Shown here in pieces: positions 10,501 to 20,953 of a stretch of DNA of 64,000 bases. The first letter of the stretch is position 1, and each line of letters opens with the position of its first letter. Position numbers and translations under genes: made by a program. The notes beneath the pieces were generated by a model, which saw only the letters and a program-made list of their open reading frames with translations, had not been told where the DNA came from and did not search any database. Origin of the DNA: Fulvia fulva (Eukaryota; Ascomycota; Dothideomycetes; Mycosphaerellales; Mycosphaerellaceae); the NCBI RefSeq assembly GCF_020509005.1, contig NC_063012.1:11160001-11224000 (forward strand). Reading direction: 5' to 3'.

Positions 10501-12475
10501 CGGGGTATTAAGGGCAATTACGTTGCTCGCTATCAAGTCGAGTACTTCGTCGGCTATAGGGTACGGCTATATAAGGCTTTCCTAGGAAGGGTAGTATATG
10601 TTGAAGTCTCCTACTACGATATAGCACCCTTGTCTCTTAAGCGTACTGTCTAGGTGTCTATAGACCCCTAGGTCGCGGCTAGACCTCGAGGCTAGCGGTT
10701 GTATATATAGGTTGTGTATCTAGGTGCTACCTACGTAGAGGGAGGTAATATCGCCCCCGCCTTCTTCGTCTACGTAGTATACTACCTCCTAGTCGAATTC
10801 TAGTATGTCCTTGCTGACATAGAAGCACGTACGGGGTCTGCCATCGCCTCGTAGGTATGTCGTATAGCCTAGTGACTTATAGGTCGTTAGTCCCTTATAG
10901 TACGGGTTAATCTATAGCTCCTAGATTGTAAGGACGTAGTAGACGCGCGGGTCCGCCTCGTATAGGAAATGGTTCTAGACTATATCCTTACTATAGTTAA
11001 CGTTATACTAGATGATACTAAGCGTGTCGAGGCTAGTTATCGGCATCGACAATCATTTCCTCTATATCGTCCTATATCCTACTACCCTATACGTCCTAGT
11101 CTACGCCTATCGGCTATGTACTAAAGGGGAGCCGGGCCTAGTTAGATTCCCTCGCCGTAGCTAGTAGAGCACGTGGCCTCCCGTACGCCCTAGGTTACGT
11201 ATCCTTTATATCGTTCTCGGCCCTAGGGCGCTTATACCCGACCGCCGCTAGTTAGTTCCGGTATAGGCTAGCCTTACGGTCGCCGTAGAATCTTAGGGCG
11301 ACGGTTCTGTTTATGATTGCCTTGTTTTTCGCTAGTTTCCGCTATAGGCATTCCGTACTATACGATAGGTAGTGCCCCGGACAGTTCGCGTACCGTCTCG
11401 TAGTCGATATATAGTCCCTAGATATATAGTCTCCTATATAGTTCGAGCAGGCCTACTTGTTTATGCACGTATAGGTTTAGTGTCTATACTGTTAGCATTT
11501 AAAGTATTAGAGGACACGAAAGGATAAGGAGTACTTTTCTACTATCTTAAGGCTATATTACTAGACTAGGCCTTGTTCTATCGCTAGATCCGCCGCTTTC
11601 GCGTCTTATAGCTATACTATTAGCGCCGAGGCCTTCTTGCCTTCTAGCCATTTCCTATAGAGCCAAGTCGCCTTCTAGATTAGAGAGTTAAGAGTGACCG
11701 GGTTGTCCTCTTAGAGAGCGCGTAGGTGACCCTAGTTAGTTAGGTCAAACTCCTTAGGTATATAGTAGACTAGGATCGTGAATTGTTTCGTTAAGACCTT
11801 CGCTAATACCGCAACCTTAGATGCCCACTATAGCTATACCTCTAGGTACCTCCTAGTAGTAGTAGAGCTAGTATAGATCTATAGAGTGCCGTTAGACTGT
11901 TAGTTCACTACGACTACCCCTAGTTAGTTGATTCGTTAGGCGAGCTCCTTGTTCGATAGCTTCGTAACTTCGGCCTAGTCTTCCTTTACTATAATACGGA
12001 TCGTAACTACATCGTACGTTAGGCGGGGGCCTAGTATCGATACCGCGACCGATACCTAGCTATAGGGGTGTTGATTCCGGGTGGCCTTACTAATCGCCTA
12101 GGACGTCGTCCTTATTTCTTATTGCCCTCGGTAATACGATAGTATAAGCGCCGTACGTAGCTAAGAGATCATTACCTATAGAGACCGGTAAGGGAGCTAA
12201 TCGTTAGTTTCTATACTTTTTACGTCCTCTATAAGTTGCTGCTAGTTGTCTTAGGGGGGCTTCGCCTATAGGGCCGTAGGCGCCGTTAGTACCGTAGCCT
12301 AGGCTGCTATTGCCTAGGAGTTGCCTAATGTAGCTAGGCACCTCCGCGGCGTTTAGAGCTAAAGAAATAGGGTGAAGAGAGCTTTAAGCTATCTAGATTA
12401 AATAAGGTAGAACTCCCTTAGTCCTAGGGGCAGTGGCCTACGTAGCGGGTCTAGCTCTTATAGAAAGTAGCGCTC
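7556..12475 (-). mobile_element. Tad1-like non-LTR retrotransposon (LINE), RIP-inactivated
   Basis: Minus-strand element readable through RIP damage. ORF1 has a gag-type CCHC motif at about 11343-11393, YANCPGHYLSYSTECP, with the first Cys changed to Tyr. ORF2 has an AP-endonuclease motif IVVGDFNIYY at about 10594-10620 and, downstream, the reverse transcriptase catalytic box GFVDDTNI at about 8971-8995. This order (CCHC ORF1, endonuclease, RT) and the FVDD box fit the Tad1 group of fungal LINEs. Its 3' end near 7556 has (TATC)-type repeats. No intact frame remains. Confidence 0.8.
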
Positions 12476-12630
12476 TATATCTATATATAGTATCGCTAGT
12501 ATTAGTATAGGTAGATACTAGGTGTCCGGATGTTTACTAGCCTATAGGCTAGTAAACCCTAGTCACGTAATCTAGTTATATAACACATCTATACCTATAT
12601 ACTTGTCCTACGGCCTATATGTTCTTAACA
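12476..12630 (-). repeat. Ty1/copia LTR (155 bp), copy 2
   Basis: Second copy of the LTR at 2416-2570, differing by a handful of transitions (e.g. TATTGC/TATCGC, GTTTGC/GTTTAC, AGTTAC/AGTCAC). It could be the 5' LTR of the nested copia element or a separate solo LTR. Confidence 0.75.
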
Positions 12631-13320
12631 CTAGTAAAGGCGTAGATCTAGGTATCTTAGTGCCCTCTATAGCCGTATTAGGAGGTAACGGGCTACTAGA
12701 CGCCTAAGGAGCCCATAGTAGCGGCCTTACCTTATCTCGAAACGAACACCGAACGGCTTTATCTTTACGGACACCTCTCTAGAAGCCCCGAAATATAGCT
12801 ACTAGTAGCTACTAATACTATAGACGATAACGAAGCTAGGGCAAAGTATCTACTATTTACCGGTACGGCCCTAGCACTATTATTAACAGGTGTTTCTTGG
12901 ACTCCTATTAGCTAATAGCGTAAGGGCGAGAAACACCCCTATTACTAGTAGTAGCGTACGCGCGCGCGACAAAAGCAGCGCGTCTAATTAGAACGCGAGA
13001 AACGCCTCTAACTTGCTACTAGTAACAACACTACTACCTTATTACTATAACCACATCATCCGCTACTTTCGCACCTTATATATAGTACACACTTGCCCAA
13101 AACAAAAAGGTGTCACTACTCTAAGGTAATGACCTTTAAGAGTGTAGAAAGTAAGGCACCCCGAAGGTGCCTTTTTAACTTTCCAATACCGTTGCTCCGG
13201 TGTTGCCTATTGGAGCTCTATTACACCTTATATAGTGCAAGCTCTGTCGTAGACAGCCTAGTGCATTACGCCACTAACTAGTATCTTATACTCCTTAGGG
13301 GCAGAGCGAGCTCTCTTACT
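12631..13320. repeat. RIPed remnant of unknown origin
   Basis: Strong TpA excess continues to about 13320, where composition returns to normal. No transposase or polymerase motif was recognised. Contains a GGCACC/GGTGCC inverted repeat around 13155-13172. Confidence 0.5.
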
Positions 13321-13452
13321 ACTCGCCGGAGCGAAATAACTTGGCACAGAGCAATTATCGGACAATTCAATAAGTTGAGCGGACGACAATATATGTTTAA
13401 GCATACGATAGGACTAAGCCTACCCCTGGATTGAAATCAGGACTTCTGATGT

Positions 13453-13531
13453 TTGCCGGTGGGTGAGATGATTGCACACTCAAGTGACAGTCCGTGCAAC
13501 GGGACCATCACCTGAGCCATCTTACCGGCAA
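13453..13531 (-). repeat. tRNA-like inverted repeat (79 nt)
   Basis: Perfect 8-bp terminal inverted repeat TTGCCGGT/ACCGGCAA. On the minus strand the interior has TGGCTCAGGTGATGG, close to a tRNA A box, and TGCAATC near the 3' side, like a T-loop. The T and anticodon stems do not pair well and four extra bases separate the T arm from the acceptor end, so it is not a convincing functional tRNA. It could be a tRNA-derived SINE head or a degenerate tRNA. Confidence 0.4.
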
Positions 13532-14031
13532 CAGTCACACAATCTATGCTTTATTATATAGGTAACAATGGCAGCAGTGAGAGTGAGGAATGAGGGAAGG
13601 GGTACAAAGCTCACCTCACTCACCTCAGCTCACTTCACTTGAAACAGCTGACTTACCCTCACTGTAGCAGCAGCAACACCGAGGGCCTGACGTCACTGCC
13701 ATAGGTAGGGGTGTGGTTATGACAGGGTGCACGCGACCACATGGGAATCAGCTCATTCACTCCAGCGCACGAGCTGAGGGGGTGTGTCGCGATCCGAGCG
13801 TGCACATGGGCAACATCCTATCATCAAAACTTGAGGACACGTACGCCAAGAATCAGGTGACTGATTAGTCACCTGCAGCCTCTCCAAGAGCAACACCTGT
13901 CTATTCTAGATAGACACATGCAATACACAACCTGCTTTTGAAACACCCTATATGAGCCCGTACAATAACTTCCCACACTTCTAACGTGATACTTATTAGC
14001 TATTAGCTTCGAGCTTGACCAGGGTATCCCC

Positions 14032-14071
14032 GAGGTATCATGGCACGCATGGGTTCAATCCATGATTACCA
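14032..14071. repeat. Imperfect hairpin with B-box-like core
   Basis: GGTATCATGG pairs with CCATGATTACC with one bulge. The loop side contains GGTTCAATCC, a perfect RNA polymerase III B-box core, but no A box or acceptor stem was found at tRNA spacing. Confidence 0.35.
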
Positions 14072-14849
14072 GGTAGGGCGGCTCTGCTGAAGACGTTCGT
14101 TTCCTATGACAGGCATGAAGACGGTGTACGGCCGTTAAGTGGATGTATCGAAGGAGGGGTATCGATCATGTCTCTGCGAATCACCCCTCGTGACCACTTC
14201 AACACTTCGATTCACGGGTTCCCAGTCCAGATGGAGTACTGACGTCGCCAAGATCTGCTTTGCGAGCTCGTCGAGAGAGATTGCCTTTGTGTAGTATGCG
14301 GTCAGCACGAGACGGCCCCAGGGATGTGAGTTCCATGGCATGTTGCCTGACTGAGCCTTGAACTCGTCTGCCGACCAACAGTGCCTCACCGCTGGTGAAG
14401 GAGTGGGAAACGCTCGCTACCTCAATGTCAACTCCAGTGTCGATGGAGCCCAGTGCTGTTCTGGTGCGTGTTCAAAGTCTGGCTGCTTCTTCCGGGTAGA
14501 ACTACCGGTAGAGATTTGGCGCGGGCGGTGCACAGCCTCATCAAAGTCCAGTATTGTCCAGTTGGCTGCTGGTCAAATTCGAGTAGAAACTGAGCCACAA
14601 CGTCGTCATTGGTCGCGGTGGATCGAGATTTCTGGCCTACAACTTCCACGACTACGCGATGGAGTGTTGTACATATCACAGCCTGGTCACAGGAGAGAGT
14701 GAAAGACGAAGATAGATCTGCTGGAATGACGAATCCGATAAAACAATCCCATACCACCGACTCTACCCGACCCTACCCATCGAAACATCCGAGGGATCCC
14801 AGCCCAAGCACCGCGATAGCAGCTCTCGTCCTCCTCCTCCACCACCGCC

Positions 14850-16782
14850 ATGCCAAGCGGCTCGGCCTCTCAGCCCAACGGCTCTAGCAGAAGGCACAAC
14901 GCACCCCTCCTCCACCACCGCACGTCGTCCACCCTCCACTACCAGACCTTCCCAACACCTCCGCCCAAAAGCGCCGGCAAGCCTCCCCCGAAGAAGGACG
15001 GCATGAGGCAGAATGGAGGCCCCGAAGGACCTCCCTCGCCAACTCTTACCAGAACCGACTCGCACGATTCCCAGCAGCATCACGAAACACCTCTACCGAA
15101 AGGACAGCTCGCGATATTGGCGGTGATAGCACTGGCGGAGCAGACGGCGTTGAACAGCATAAGTCCCTACCTCCCGGATATGGCGAGTAGTTTCCCGGAG
15201 GTAGATGAGGCGAAGATTGGGCTGTACGTGGGGATAATAGCAAGTGCATTTGCCGGGGCACAGTTTGCGACGAATTTCATGTGGGGGTGGTTGAGTGACA
15301 GGATAGGGCGGAAACCTGTTGTGCTGACCGGGACGATCTTGACAGCGGCATGTTTTGTGGCTTTCGGATTTAGCAGGAGGCTATGGCAGGCGATTATGGT
15401 GCAAGCGTTGATGGGTCTGGTCAATGGCAACCAGGGCGTGATCAGTACCTGCCTAGGAGAGATAACGGACAGATCAAACCAGAGTCAGGCGTTCACGTAC
15501 TTGCCGGTGATATACGGCATTGGTGGTATTACGGGGCCTTTGCTTGGTGGACTGTTGGTGCTGAGGGAGAATCCGTTCAACAAGGGACAGGCGAATCCGT
15601 ATCCTTACTTGCTACCGAACCTTTTCGCAGCGACGGTGCTGATCATCGACTTCATCTTGACGGCCATCTTCCTCAAGGAATCTCTGGATACGAGTGAGGA
15701 CCTACCGCCGCTGAAGAAGAGAATCACGAGTATATTCGCTTGGATGTGGCAGTTTGCAGGCAATTCAAGGAGACCGACATACGTGAGACGCGCCAGCAAA
15801 AGTGCGCATGAGACCCACAACTACCAAGCTGTGAGCTCCACAGATACAGCGGTGGACGATGATGACGATGATGACGACGACGATGAAGATGAGGATGAGA
15901 ACCACCTTGACCAGATTTTCGCAACCGCCAACAACGAGACTCTTGAGTGGAAGGATATCCTGAACAGGGACTTGATCCTCCTCTTGGTGACGTACCTGAT
16001 CTTCCAATTGAGTAATATAAGCTATAACTCCTTATTCCCGATCTTCAGCGAAGCGAAACCGCCGACTGGAAGGAACTTGAGTCCTGAAGAAGTGGGCACG
16101 AGTCTTGCCATCGCAGGCGCCATCACCATCATCTTCCAGGCTGGGGTCTTCGAAAGAATAAGAAGCAAAATCGGCAACCGCATTACCTACCGAGCTGGTC
16201 TGGCAGGCTTTGTGATTGCCTTCTTTCTCATGCCTTTCGTGGGATATAAAGATGGAGCCAGTGGCAAGGGTGAAGACACAACGGCTGGGGAAATCTGGCT
16301 CTGGGCTGAACTGGGTGCTGTTCTGATCATCAAGACTTTGGCTGGTGTTGGTGGCTTGACGAGTGCGTTGTTGCTCATCACCAATTCGGCGCCTTCGCAC
16401 GCCGTGCTAGGGTCATTGAACGGATTGGCGCAGACACTGTCTGCAGGAGGTCGAGCGGTCGGTCCCTTCGTCAGCGGAGGCCTCTTCACCGCCGCGATGT
16501 ACGTCAAGCCGAAGGGCGAGCTCATGGCTTTCGGTATATTTGCGGGCATCTCGTTCATTGGATTTCTGCTGAGCTTCGGGATCCGTGGGGCGAATCTTGA
16601 GTCGGGTGATCGGTAAGTGTCGATACTTGGAGGGAGTGCTGGCGGATCTGGGCTAACATGGTAACTCTAGGTCAGAAGACGAGAGCGATGACGACGAGGA
16701 ATCTGCAATCGCAGAGGAGCCTGAGCGGTCTCCCGAACGTTCAAGAAAGACTGGTAAGTTGCAGTGTATGGAGTCACGATAG
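14850..16782 (+). CDS. MFS transporter, ZIFL/YCR023c-like
   Basis: Predicted join(14850..16612, 16671..16782), 624 residues. Major facilitator membrane transporter. An N-terminal cytosolic tail of about 90 residues is rich in Pro/Ser; transmembrane segments start near residue 88. The loop after helix 2 carries the MFS signature GWLSDRIGRKP. The long central loop between the two six-helix bundles has a run of Asp/Glu (about residues 335-350). The pattern resembles the zinc-induced-facilitator-like/Tpo group; the substrate is unknown. The unspliced frame stops at TAA 16614-16616, which is part of a GTAAGT donor. The 58-nt intron has a GCTAAC branch and CTAG acceptor, and the second exon adds an acidic Ser-rich tail. 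A further GTAAGT at 16754 leaves the extreme C-terminus uncertain. Confidence 0.85.
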
Positions 16783-17395
16783 AGTTTGCAGTGCCTGCGG
16801 ATGCTTGAGGTGTTCCAGGTGACGGCTCTGCTATGCCCTTTCAGAGCCTCGAAAGGCTGCCATAAGATGTCCTGCCTTGTCCGTAACGGGAGGCCGGCTA
16901 CCACTCTAATGATAGAGTATGTGCTGACGCTTGACCTCGCAGGTAGTGGACGATGAGGTGGCACACCATGAACGTTCTGGAATCCGAGAGGTCGCAGCAT
17001 GATATGGATTTTGGTTGATGAAGTTAGCGAGGCGCACGGGACTTGCAATTATGAATACTGTACAGAAGATTTCGACAGGTGGCAGCTTTGGCTAGAGAGC
17101 GTGACAGGTGTAGATGGTGTGGGATGGTTGCACGGACCATTGTAGAGAACGATGACGGCAGTTCGTGTAGATATGGGTACGAGTTGGGACTTGATGCAGC
17201 AGTCCAGGTATAGGAGCATCTGGAACGCAGCAGACAGCACGATCGAGACTAAAGGAAGCGCTCTACTGACAGGGGACACAAAGGGATAAGGCCTTCTACA
17301 GCAAGCACATCACAAGCTTTTTTGCGCCAACTCAATCCTCCATGTATGAGCTACATAACATTTAGCCACACCTTCTTCGTCGCTATCTATCGACA
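16783..17395. other. Intergenic stretch
   Basis: 3' region of the transporter and promoter of the PHD gene. Short antisense frames (16653-17048, 17049-17279) have no recognised family. Nothing else seen. Confidence 0.5.
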
Positions 17396-17857
17396 ATGTC
17401 GGATTCATCAGATACTCGCGAGCGCATCCGCTCTAACGTCAAAGCGAATCCGGCCCCGGAAGGGAATGGCACGCCACCCAAAGAAGGCTTAGTGGAGACA
17501 AACGATAATGCTGGTCGCAGCACAGTGAAAATACGTAATCCAGCCCGCCACGCAAAACAAGTTCAGCGCGATGGCGATGATGGCGCGCAAGCGCAGGTCG
17601 GAGACATTGCCGATTTCCTCGAAAGGGAGGGGTGCAGAGTACGCAACAAGGTCAATAAGAAGCAGTCTGTGCCGGCTACGACTGTCGGAAACTGCACGTG
17701 CGAGGGCAAAGAGAGCGACGGGCGTATGGTGATGTGCGACCACGATGTCTGTGAGAGGGTGTGGTTTCATCGAAAGTGTATCGACCTCGATTGGGGTCCG
17801 GAGGGAATGTGGTGGTGCGTTGACTGCGCGGTGTTTGCTGCTGTCGCGAGGCAGTGA
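17396..17857 (+). CDS. Small PHD-finger protein (ING-like PHD)
   Basis: Single-exon frame of 153 residues, ATG in a CACAATG-type context. The first two thirds are hydrophilic and disordered. Residues about 100-145 form a PHD finger: CTC, then C-X4-C, WFHRKC and CVDC, i.e. C4HC3 with ING-type spacing. PHD fingers of this type read methylated histone H3 tails. The Trp before the His (VWFH), the Met before the third Cys pair (RMVMC) and an Asp after it are kept, as in H3K4me3 binders, but the aromatic residue before the first Cys is Asn. There is no ING N-terminal domain, so it is not a standard ING subunit. A related PHD protein lies 1.7 kb downstream. Confidence 0.75.
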   Translation: MSDSSDTRERIRSNVKANPAPEGNGTPPKEGLVETNDNAGRSTVKIRNPARHAKQVQRDGDDGAQAQVGDIADFLEREGCRVRNKVNKKQSVPATTVGNCTCEGKESDGRMVMCDHDVCERVWFHRKCIDLDWGPEGMWWCVDCAVFAAVARQ

Positions 17858-18320
17858 GCGTAGATGTGAGAAATGGAATGGCAGCATTCATCCAGATACG
17901 AGCGGCAGCCTAGCTCGGCTGGAAATGATGCACGGTCGCCCAAACTCAAGCAGTGAGTTACTATAAAGCGCGAACCATGCTGGCAGAGTATTTTTCTCTG
18001 AATCCAGTCAATAGCAAGCTTCGAGCAAACAATCACGGCTGGCATATCCCGCTCCACGTCCGCTGACAATGTACCCTCAAAAATATGGTCATTTCTTTCA
18101 CCGCGCTCAGCTCACGAACATGTGAGTGAATGCAAAATGGCCGCCGAAACGTTGGCCTTCTCGCCCTTGCGGACCTTTCCACAGATCTATAAAACCACTT
18201 CTACCTTGTAACGACTTATAAACATCTACGACGTCCACCCGATCACCGCAGAAGGTACACACCACCTAACACGACATCAGGATCGCTACCCCTCTTCTAC
18301 AACAATCTCTACACACCACT
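17858..18320. other. Intergenic promoter stretch
   Basis: 3' region of the first PHD gene and promoter of the next gene. A TATA-like TCTATAAAAC is annotated separately. No coding frame supported. Confidence 0.5.
18186..18195 (+). promoter_or_regulatory. TATA-like box
   Basis: TCTATAAAAC about 130 nt upstream of the upstream ORF of the gene at 18422. Position fits a core promoter for a short 5' leader. Confidence 0.45.
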
Positions 18321-18425
18321 ATGACCTCACAAGCTTATACGTCTCTTCACGTAAGTAATAGACCTACATCCTCTTCATAGCGCCGCCGTCATACTAACAC
18401 ACTCCAGCCAATCTCCTCAACATGA
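18321..18425 (+). promoter_or_regulatory. Spliced upstream ORF overlapping the main start (ATGA)
   Basis: ATG at 18321 opens ten codons, then a 57-nt intron (18351-18407; GTAAGT donor, perfect TACTAAC branch, CCAG acceptor), then five more codons ending in TGA at 18423-18425. That TGA overlaps the ATG at 18422-18424 of the downstream gene as ATGA. The arrangement could permit termination-reinitiation control. Confidence 0.55.
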
Positions 18426-18878
18426 CTCCCCGGCCCCTCGCAGCAACACTCTCGGCCGCCGTCAAGGACCAGATCCTTGACGCGATCATGACAACCGTAA
18501 CCCACATCCACGACGCCACCGACATCATGGCGTTCTGTAAGGTCCTCTTCGGCGAGGCGGAGACTGAGCGTGCGAATGAGGTAAGTTCACAACGAGGCGC
18601 TTGCCTATCACTTGGCATCTCGCTATTCACCTAATGGTCCATACCACATGCTGATCACATGCTTTCAGGTCCGCAAAATCGACGCACAGCAACACTTCGA
18701 GATCGACGGGAGCACGGGCGAAGCTCCCGCTAACCGCTCTTCGGCTCGTGCGTATGTGCTCCTCGTCGATGCGGGTGAGGAGCACAATGCGAGGGAGTGG
18801 AGTGGGTTGATTATGGGGAAGCATTTTCAGCGTTTGGATATTGAGGCGGAGGTGGAGAATGTGCGTGGTGGGTTCTAG
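18422..18878 (+). CDS. Small protein of unknown function (122 aa)
   Basis: Predicted join(18422..18580, 18669..18878), 122 residues. The intron is 88 nt with a GTAAGT donor and TTTCAG acceptor in phase 0. The first exon encodes an amphipathic helical segment ending in GEAETERANE; the second encodes FEIDGSTGEAP, a hydrophobic YVLLVDAG strand and a short acidic end. No family recognised. No signal peptide or membrane segment. It sits between two PHD-finger genes on the same strand. The leader carries a spliced upstream ORF whose stop overlaps this start, supporting both the start choice and transcription of the locus. Confidence 0.65.
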
Positions 18879-19573
18879 GGGGATGAGGAGAGAGATTACA
18901 TGCAGTTTCTTGGTGAAGGGAGGGTTGGCTTGTGATTTTGGGCGCGGCAGATGAGGGATGATATGCTTCGAGTGGCCTAGTGGAGAGGATAGGGCTGCTG
19001 TTGCGTTGCGTCGGCCGCTTATATACACTTGAGGTACCCAGCTCTCTCGCGCGCTTCAAGCCTTCATACCTTTCCCTACATCGGGAATGTTGCGAAGCTC
19101 AGGGAGTAGCAGGATCAAGATCTATGAGTGGAGGGAACGTGGGCTTGGCGTGAGGTGGTGGTTCTTTCGTATGGTATCAGACGTTACCAGTGACGAGACC
19201 CTGGGCGAGATCTTGAGTCACGCAGTGTAGCTCACTGGTGCAGATGTCCATTCGCTTTGGCATCAACATGGCAACGGCATTGTAAGTCTACTCACTTGGA
19301 CCCTTGGGCGATTCCGAGCATGGGGCCAGCATGGGATGGACGGCTCTCGTGAAAGGCACATACGGGTACCTACAATGGCTAATAGTCAAAGCTAGCGTCT
19401 GGTGCGCGGCACCATGTCTTGATCCTTGCTTGCTACAGCAATCTGGTAGGCCTGTATCAAGACGTGACAAAGAGGCGGTCTCAATACAGTGCAAACACTT
19501 CCTGGTACTGGGGGACGTTATATGTGTGAACGATACGTCGCTCGGGATGTTGACAGAAAGCCATACTTGGAAT
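18879..19573. other. Intergenic stretch
   Basis: 3' region of the small gene and promoter of the second PHD gene. The frame of the next gene is open back to 19304, but that N-terminal part lacks protein-like features and is treated as leader. Confidence 0.5.
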
Positions 19574-20107
19574 ATGTCCAGATCATCGAACATTAGCCCC
19601 GTTACCTCCTCCACCGGCACCGAAGATAGCAACGATATACAAGAAAATGCCGCTGAGACACCCAGCGATCGCAGCCGTACCTCGCGGAGAAGAGCCATGG
19701 GCCGCTCGCCAGTATCCAACCAAGACCAAGACTCAGAAGACATCCAACCTTCCGAAGATGGCTCACAACGTTCTTCACCCTTAGTAGACCGACAACGGCG
19801 CTCTGAAAAGCTCCGTTCCAAGGCCGACAAAGCCAACGCTGCTGATGAAGAGGAAGACGTAGGCCCTCCTGCTGCATCGACCAGATCCAAGAAGAAAGAT
19901 AAGCTGGAGAAGAAGAAGAAGTTGTGCAAGTGTAATGGTAAAGTCCAAGACGATCGAACTATCGTGTGCGCGAATCTCGATTGCGAGAAGCAGTGGTGGC
20001 ATTGGAAGTGTGTTAAGTTGGAAGCAGAGCCGGAAAGGCAATGGCTTTGTGGACCGTGTGGGATTCTGCCAGCTTGTTATACTAGGTATAGGGAGGACCA
20101 GGAGTAG
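19574..20107 (+). CDS. Small PHD-finger protein, second copy
   Basis: 177 residues from the ATG at 19574. The frame is open upstream to 19304, but the protein from 19574 starts MSRSSNISP, matching the disordered Ser-rich start of the neighbouring PHD protein. Middle part is Ser/Glu/Lys rich with a KKKDKLEKKKKL basic run before the finger. The PHD finger (about residues 118-165) has CKC, C-X4-C, WWHWKC and CGPC. Relative to H3K4me3 readers the Trp before the His is kept but the Met is Thr and the Asp after the third Cys is Ala, so methyl-lysine binding may differ. It is probably a diverged tandem paralogue of the gene at 17396. Confidence 0.7.
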   Translation: MSRSSNISPVTSSTGTEDSNDIQENAAETPSDRSRTSRRRAMGRSPVSNQDQDSEDIQPSEDGSQRSSPLVDRQRRSEKLRSKADKANAADEEEDVGPPAASTRSKKKDKLEKKKKLCKCNGKVQDDRTIVCANLDCEKQWWHWKCVKLEAEPERQWLCGPCGILPACYTRYREDQE

Positions 20108-20455
20108 AGACGTAAGTCGGTGCTTCCGGCTGTGATATGGTGTGGTGCATGATGGGGGTTGCGAGGCTATTCTGTCGTTGCTTGTGCCCTGCTGCGGTAG
20201 AAATTGAATGAGCTGGAGTATTCGGTGCGTAGTCATCATTCCATTGTCGCGAGAGAACTGGAATATCAGTGATCACGTTCCATCCGGTCCAGAATCTGCT
20301 GGTGCTTGTGGCTGCAGCACATTTTGCTCCTCGGCATTGTCCTTGTCCACGCATACTTTTGCAGCACACAAGGGGCCAAACACATTTGCCAATATATAAG
20401 AGGCTAAAAGCCAGCACGTGCCACTCTTTACTGCATTTGCTTACTTACCAGCATC
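20108..20455. other. Intergenic promoter stretch
   Basis: Holds the 3' region of the PHD gene and a TATA-like element for the next gene. No coding frame supported. Confidence 0.5.
20391..20400 (+). promoter_or_regulatory. TATA-like box
   Basis: AATATATAAG 55-65 nt upstream of the ATG at 20456. Spacing fits a short-leader core promoter. Confidence 0.5.
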
Positions 20456-20953
20456 ATGTCGCCTCCTGAGAAAGCTTTCAAAGCTCCAGGCGATCACCCC
20501 AAAGCTGAGTCCTACGGATGGGCCGACGCACAGGAGCGACCGGATCAAGACAACAACACCACCCAAGCATCGACCGATGTCCAACAGTCCTCGACTGGCA
20601 CATCTCCAGCTGCACAACCAACCACGAACACCACAACACCCGCTCCTCAACCAACCCGCTTAGAACAGCTCATTGACTTACTCGGGGGAGAACAAAACTT
20701 GCCACAGAAACTACCGCCTCAGCCTGAGCCTGAGCGCCTATCAGAGCGAGAGGAGTTGATACGGGCAAATGCCGTCGCCGTGGCGTATAATCATGAAGTG
20801 TATCAGCCGATGCTGGATGAGGCAGTACCGTTCGACTGGAGCAGAGTCCCAGGGAGGAAAGATCAGAGGAAGGAAGACGAGGGGGAGAAGGACCAGGGGA
20901 AGAAGAATGGGGGTAAGGAAGACCGGGAGGATAAAGACCAGGAGGAGAAATGA
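20456..20953 (+). CDS. Small charged protein of unknown function (165 aa)
   Basis: Single-exon frame starting at ATG 20456, shortly after a TATA-like box. Residues 1-70 are Pro/Thr/Gln rich and low complexity. Residues about 68-130 look folded: LEQLIDLLGGEQNLP, then EREELIRANAVAVAYNHEVYQP and EAVPFDW. The last 30 residues are a Lys/Glu/Asp run with repeated KDQ/KED phrases. No family recognised, no signal peptide or membrane segment. Codon use looks like that of its neighbours, so I think it is real, but nothing in the sequence gives a function. Confidence 0.55.
   Translation: MSPPEKAFKAPGDHPKAESYGWADAQERPDQDNNTTQASTDVQQSSTGTSPAAQPTTNTTTPAPQPTRLEQLIDLLGGEQNLPQKLPPQPEPERLSEREELIRANAVAVAYNHEVYQPMLDEAVPFDWSRVPGRKDQRKEDEGEKDQGKKNGGKEDREDKDQEEK

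Larger units (their letters stand above)
2416..12630 (-). mobile_element. Nested Ty1/copia plus LINE block bounded by two LTR copies
   Basis: The two 155-bp LTR copies at 2416-2570 and 12476-12630 are in the same orientation and enclose a minus-strand copia internal region followed by a minus-strand LINE. The simplest reading is one copia element whose leader was split by a LINE insertion, but no target-site duplication is visible at the outer edges (TAGCG left, CTAGT right) and the 94-bp repeat inside is not explained by it, so a more complex history is possible. Confidence 0.5.
13330..14849. other. Intergenic stretch without a convincing gene
   Basis: Normal base composition. Holds two inverted repeats annotated separately, a GAGGTGAGTGAG-type direct-repeat phrase near 13600-13640, and short minus-strand frames (14135-14389, 14428-14757) with no recognised family. 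The right end is the promoter of the transporter at 14850. Confidence 0.5.

Noticed and set aside
14032..14071. tRNA gene suggested by GGTTCAATCC
   Set aside because: No A box, acceptor stem or anticodon arm at correct spacing; kept only as a hairpin.
19304..19573. N-terminal extension of the second PHD protein
   Set aside because: Open frame but sequence is not protein-like and the start at 19574 matches the sister protein's type of N-terminus.
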